NCBI RefSeq assembly: GCF_041431135.1
Contig: NZ_CP107799.1
Coordinates: 1,612,001-1,676,000, forward strand
Length of the DNA: 64,000 nucleotides
From: Streptomyces sp. NBC_00554
Lineage (GTDB): Bacteria; Actinomycetota; Actinomycetes; Streptomycetales; Streptomycetaceae
Direction of reading: 5' to 3'
This document shows, piece after piece, positions 61,871 to 64,000 of this stretch. A model generated the notes under the pieces. The model was not told the DNA's origin. It saw only the letters and a list, made by a program, of their open reading frames with translations, and made no database searches. Every line of letters begins with the position of its first letter. Within the stretch, counting starts at the first letter, position 1. The translations under genes were made by a program, and so were the position numbers.

Positions 61871-62598
61871 GGTCCTGCTCCTCCTGTTGTCGGGGCGCCC
61901 AGGTAGAGCTGCCCGATGTCGGGGTGGGCGGCGATCTCGGCGGCCCTGCCGGTGAGCCGGACCCGGCCGCCTTCCATGACGACACCGTGGGTGGCGAGGC
62001 CGAGCCCGATCCGTACGTTCTGCTCGACCAGCAGGACGGTGGCGCCCGCGAGGTGGATGCGCTCGATCAGTGCGGCGACCGCCGCGAGGCTCTGGGGATC
62101 CAGGCCGAGGGACGGCTCGTCCAACATCACGACCTTCGGCTCCAGCATCAGACCCCGGCCGATCTCGACCATGCGGCGCTGGCCGCCCGAGAGGTTCCCG
62201 GCGGGTTCCCCGGCCCGCTCGCGTACGAGGGGCACGAGTTCCTCCACGGCGGCGAGCCGGGCGCGCAGCAGGGCACGGTCCTTGCGGATGAGGTAGCCGC
62301 CCATCAGGACGTTCTCGGCAATGGTCATCTTGGGGAAGAGCGCCTGGGACTGCGGGACTTGTACGACGCCGTGACGCAGGATGTCGCGCGGGGAGAGCCC
62401 CGACAGGGGGCTGCCATCCAGCCGGACCTCTCCGGTACGGGGGTTCAGCAGTCCCGAGATCACCCGCAGGACGGTGGACTTGCCGGCGCCGTTGGGCCCG
62501 ATGACACAGGTCACGGTGGACGGCGCGCACTCCAGAAACACCCCGTGCAGGACGTCGCCGCCCCCGTACCCCGCCACCACCCCGTCGAGGGTCAGCAC
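61867..62598 (-). CDS. livF: Branched-chain amino acid-type ABC transporter ATPase (LivF)
   Basis: A 243-residue ATPase of the HAAT family. Walker A GPNGAGKST, Q-loop VVQVPQSQALFPKMT, signature LSGGQRRMVEIGRGL and Walker B VVMLDEPSLGL are present. The LivF group is recognised by VAGYGGGDVLHGV at the start and GAPTTGG at the end. GTG 62598 overlaps the upstream LivM-LivG gene by 7 bp; the frame continues upstream but the ATPase fold starts here. Confidence 0.88.
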   Translation of the reverse strand: MLTLDGVVAGYGGGDVLHGVFLECAPSTVTCVIGPNGAGKSTVLRVISGLLNPRTGEVRLDGSPLSGLSPRDILRHGVVQVPQSQALFPKMTIAENVLMGGYLIRKDRALLRARLAAVEELVPLVRERAGEPAGNLSGGQRRMVEIGRGLMLEPKVVMLDEPSLGLDPQSLAAVAALIERIHLAGATVLLVEQNVRIGLGLATHGVVMEGGRVRLTGRAAEIAAHPDIGQLYLGAPTTGGAGP

Positions 62599-64000
62599 GG
62601 CTGATCCGCCTCCTTCTCCGGCTCCGGTGACTTGTCCTGCGGCTCCTTCCGCTCCCCCAAGTACGCCTCCAGGACCGCCGGATCGTCGCGGATCAGCCCC
62701 GGCGGCCCCTCGGCGATCGGCCTGCCCTGCGAGAAGACGACCACCGGGTCGCACAGGTCCAGGACGAGCGGGATGTTGTGCTCGACGAGCAGGAAACCGA
62801 CGCCCTGGTCGGCGAGTTGACGGATGATGCCCTTCAAGTGATCGACCAGGGCCGGGTTGATGCCCCCGGCGGGCTCGTCGAGAAGGATCAGCCGGGTGTC
62901 GAGCATCAGGATCTGGGCGAGTTCGACCAGCTTCTGCTGCCCGTACGACAGTGAGCCCGCGGGTTCCTCCGCGAACCGTCCAAGCCCCATGAAGTCGAGG
63001 AGTTCACGGGCGCGCGCGGCCTCGGCGCCGGTGACTCCGCCTCGTACCGCCGTACGCCAGCGGCCGTCGGGGAGCGGTGCGACGACGTTCTCCAGGACGC
63101 TCATCCCACCGAACAGCCGGGTGGTCTGAAAGGTACGGCCCAGGCCGAGGTGGCAGCGCTCCCAGGGAGGCATCCGGTCGATCCGGCGCCCCTCGAAGGT
63201 GATCTCCCCCACGTCGGCCCGCAGGGTGCCGGTGACCAGGTTGAACAGGGTGGTCTTCCCCGAGCCGTTGGGCCCGATCAGACCGGTGATGGTGCCGCGC
63301 CGTACGACGAGATCGGCGCCGTCCACCGCGACCAGTCCCCCGAAGTTCTTCGACACCCCGCTGATCCGCAAGAGTTCACCGGTCGCCGGCCGCTCCACAC
63401 GCGAGGCCACCACGGGCGGCAGCCGCCCCAGCGCGCCTTCCTGGTCGGTGTACTCCACCGTTCGCGGATGCCGTGCCCGCCACCAGGCGGCCGCCCCCGG
63501 CAGCAGCCCCTGCGGCAGGAACAGCACCACACCCGTGAGCAGCCCCCCGAACAGCAGCAGCCTGCTGCTCGACCCGCCGCCGTACACGGTGGCCGCCTCG
63601 CTGCCGATGGCGACGACGAACGCGCCGACCACCGGCCCGTACAGGCTGCCGCGCCCGCCGATCAGGGCCGCGAGGACCACCATGACGCTCGCCAGAACGG
63701 CGAACATGGTGGTGGGGCTGATGTAGGAGAGGAAGTAACCGTAGATTCCGCCCGCGACTCCGGTGAAGAAGGCGCCCGACGCGAAGGCCGTCACCTTGTA
63801 GCGGGTGGTGGGGATGCCGATGGCGGCGGCCTTGCCCTCGTCCTCCCGGATGGCGAGCAGGCCGGCGCCGAGTTTCCGGGTCCGCACCCAGGCACTGAAG
63901 GCGACGGTGAGGATCAGCAGGCCCAGGAAGAGGTAGTAGAAGGGCAGGTTGCCGGTCTCGCGGGACCAGGGCGGCAGCGGCATCGCCAAACCCTGGTTGC
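62592..64000 (-). CDS. LivM-LivG fusion (permease plus ATPase), 5' end outside window
   Basis: The visible part is over 465 residues and open at the window edge. The N-terminal half is a LivM-type permease (GLLAIREDEGKAAAIGIPTTRYKVTAFASGAFFTGVAGGIYG), followed by a linker and a LivG-type ATPase: Walker A GPNGSGKTT, LSYGQQKLVELA signature and Walker B LILLDEPAGGINP. Permease-ATPase fusions of this kind are common in actinobacterial HAAT transporters of amino acids, amides or urea-like compounds. LivH and the binding protein are expected just beyond 64,000. Confidence 0.88.
   Translation of the reverse strand, partial: NQGLAMPLPPWSRETGNLPFYYLFLGLLILTVAFSAWVRTRKLGAGLLAIREDEGKAAAIGIPTTRYKVTAFASGAFFTGVAGGIYGYFLSYISPTTMFAVLASVMVVLAALIGGRGSLYGPVVGAFVVAIGSEAATVYGGGSSSRLLLFGGLLTGVVLFLPQGLLPGAAAWWRARHPRTVEYTDQEGALGRLPPVVASRVERPATGELLRISGVSKNFGGLVAVDGADLVVRRGTITGLIGPNGSGKTTLFNLVTGTLRADVGEITFEGRRIDRMPPWERCHLGLGRTFQTTRLFGGMSVLENVVAPLPDGRWRTAVRGGVTGAEAARARELLDFMGLGRFAEEPAGSLSYGQQKLVELAQILMLDTRLILLDEPAGGINPALVDHLKGIIRQLADQGVGFLLVEHNIPLVLDLCDPVVVFSQGRPIAEGPPGLIRDDPAVLEAYLGERKEPQDKSPEPEKEADQPC

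Overview
The window is chromosomal DNA from a high-GC actinomycete, almost certainly a Streptomyces. Codon third positions are strongly G/C, GTG and TTG starts are frequent, neighbouring genes are often coupled through ATGA or GTGA overlaps, and the window carries a conservon (cvnABCD), F420-type oxidoreductase and TetR/MFS pairs typical of the genus. No rRNA, tRNA, CRISPR array, phage or intact transposase gene was seen.

Region by region. (1) 0.6-5.9 kb: a quinate/shikimate-type catabolic set: dehydroshikimate dehydratase fused to a VOC domain, shikimate/quinate dehydrogenase, a TetR regulator and an MHS-family symporter. Two related 24-bp CTAA-N16-TTAG operators lie in front of the dehydrogenase and the symporter. 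(2) 6-15.5 kb: accessory genes: a glycosyltransferase-like protein with an internal 7-bp tandem repeat, an NB-ARC/TPR protein with a degenerate P-loop, two TetR systems each with duplicated palindromic operators, and a serine hydrolase. (3) 15.5-26.2 kb: an unusual biosynthetic-looking island. A five-gene minus-strand operon (GTP cyclohydrolase II of the Tyr-to-Met type, ornithine-cyclodeaminase-like, FAD amine oxidase-like and two saccharopine-dehydrogenase-like enzymes) starts 38 bp from a divergent creatininase-family gene. This faces a second minus-strand operon (MDR dehydrogenase, degenerate 6-pyruvoyltetrahydropterin-synthase homologue, GT4 glycosyltransferase, methyltransferase, UPF0104-type membrane protein). 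I know of no assigned product; this is the best candidate for an undescribed system. (4) 26.3-29.8 kb: serine hydrolase, DHA2 MFS exporter and TetR with tandem palindromes. (5) 29.9-39.5 kb: an osmoprotectant (QAT-type) ABC transporter whose binding-protein gene is separated from its partners by a conservon, followed by an ammonia-lyase homologue with a variant MIO motif.

(6) 39.5-60.7 kb: an oxalate/formate island. An AAE3-like oxalate-CoA ligase, oxalyl-CoA decarboxylase and two formyl-CoA transferases would turn oxalate into formate and CO2. A four-subunit NAD-type formate dehydrogenase (fdsGBAD) and a second FdhF/YdeP-type molybdoenzyme would oxidise the formate. MoaA would supply molybdopterin, a carbonic anhydrase would handle CO2, and a PanE-like reductase may be an oxalyl-CoA reductase feeding carbon assimilation. 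Two operator families run through the island. GATAG-N7-CTATC, an LTTR box fitting the resident LysR protein, occurs three times. A palindrome around ATACTG-N4-CAGTAT, fitting the two adjacent GntR/FCD paralogues, occurs in at least six intergenic regions. A 197-bp MITE-like element abuts gntR1.

(7) 60.8-64 kb: an alpha/beta hydrolase coupled to a LivF ATPase and a LivM-LivG fusion that runs off the window.
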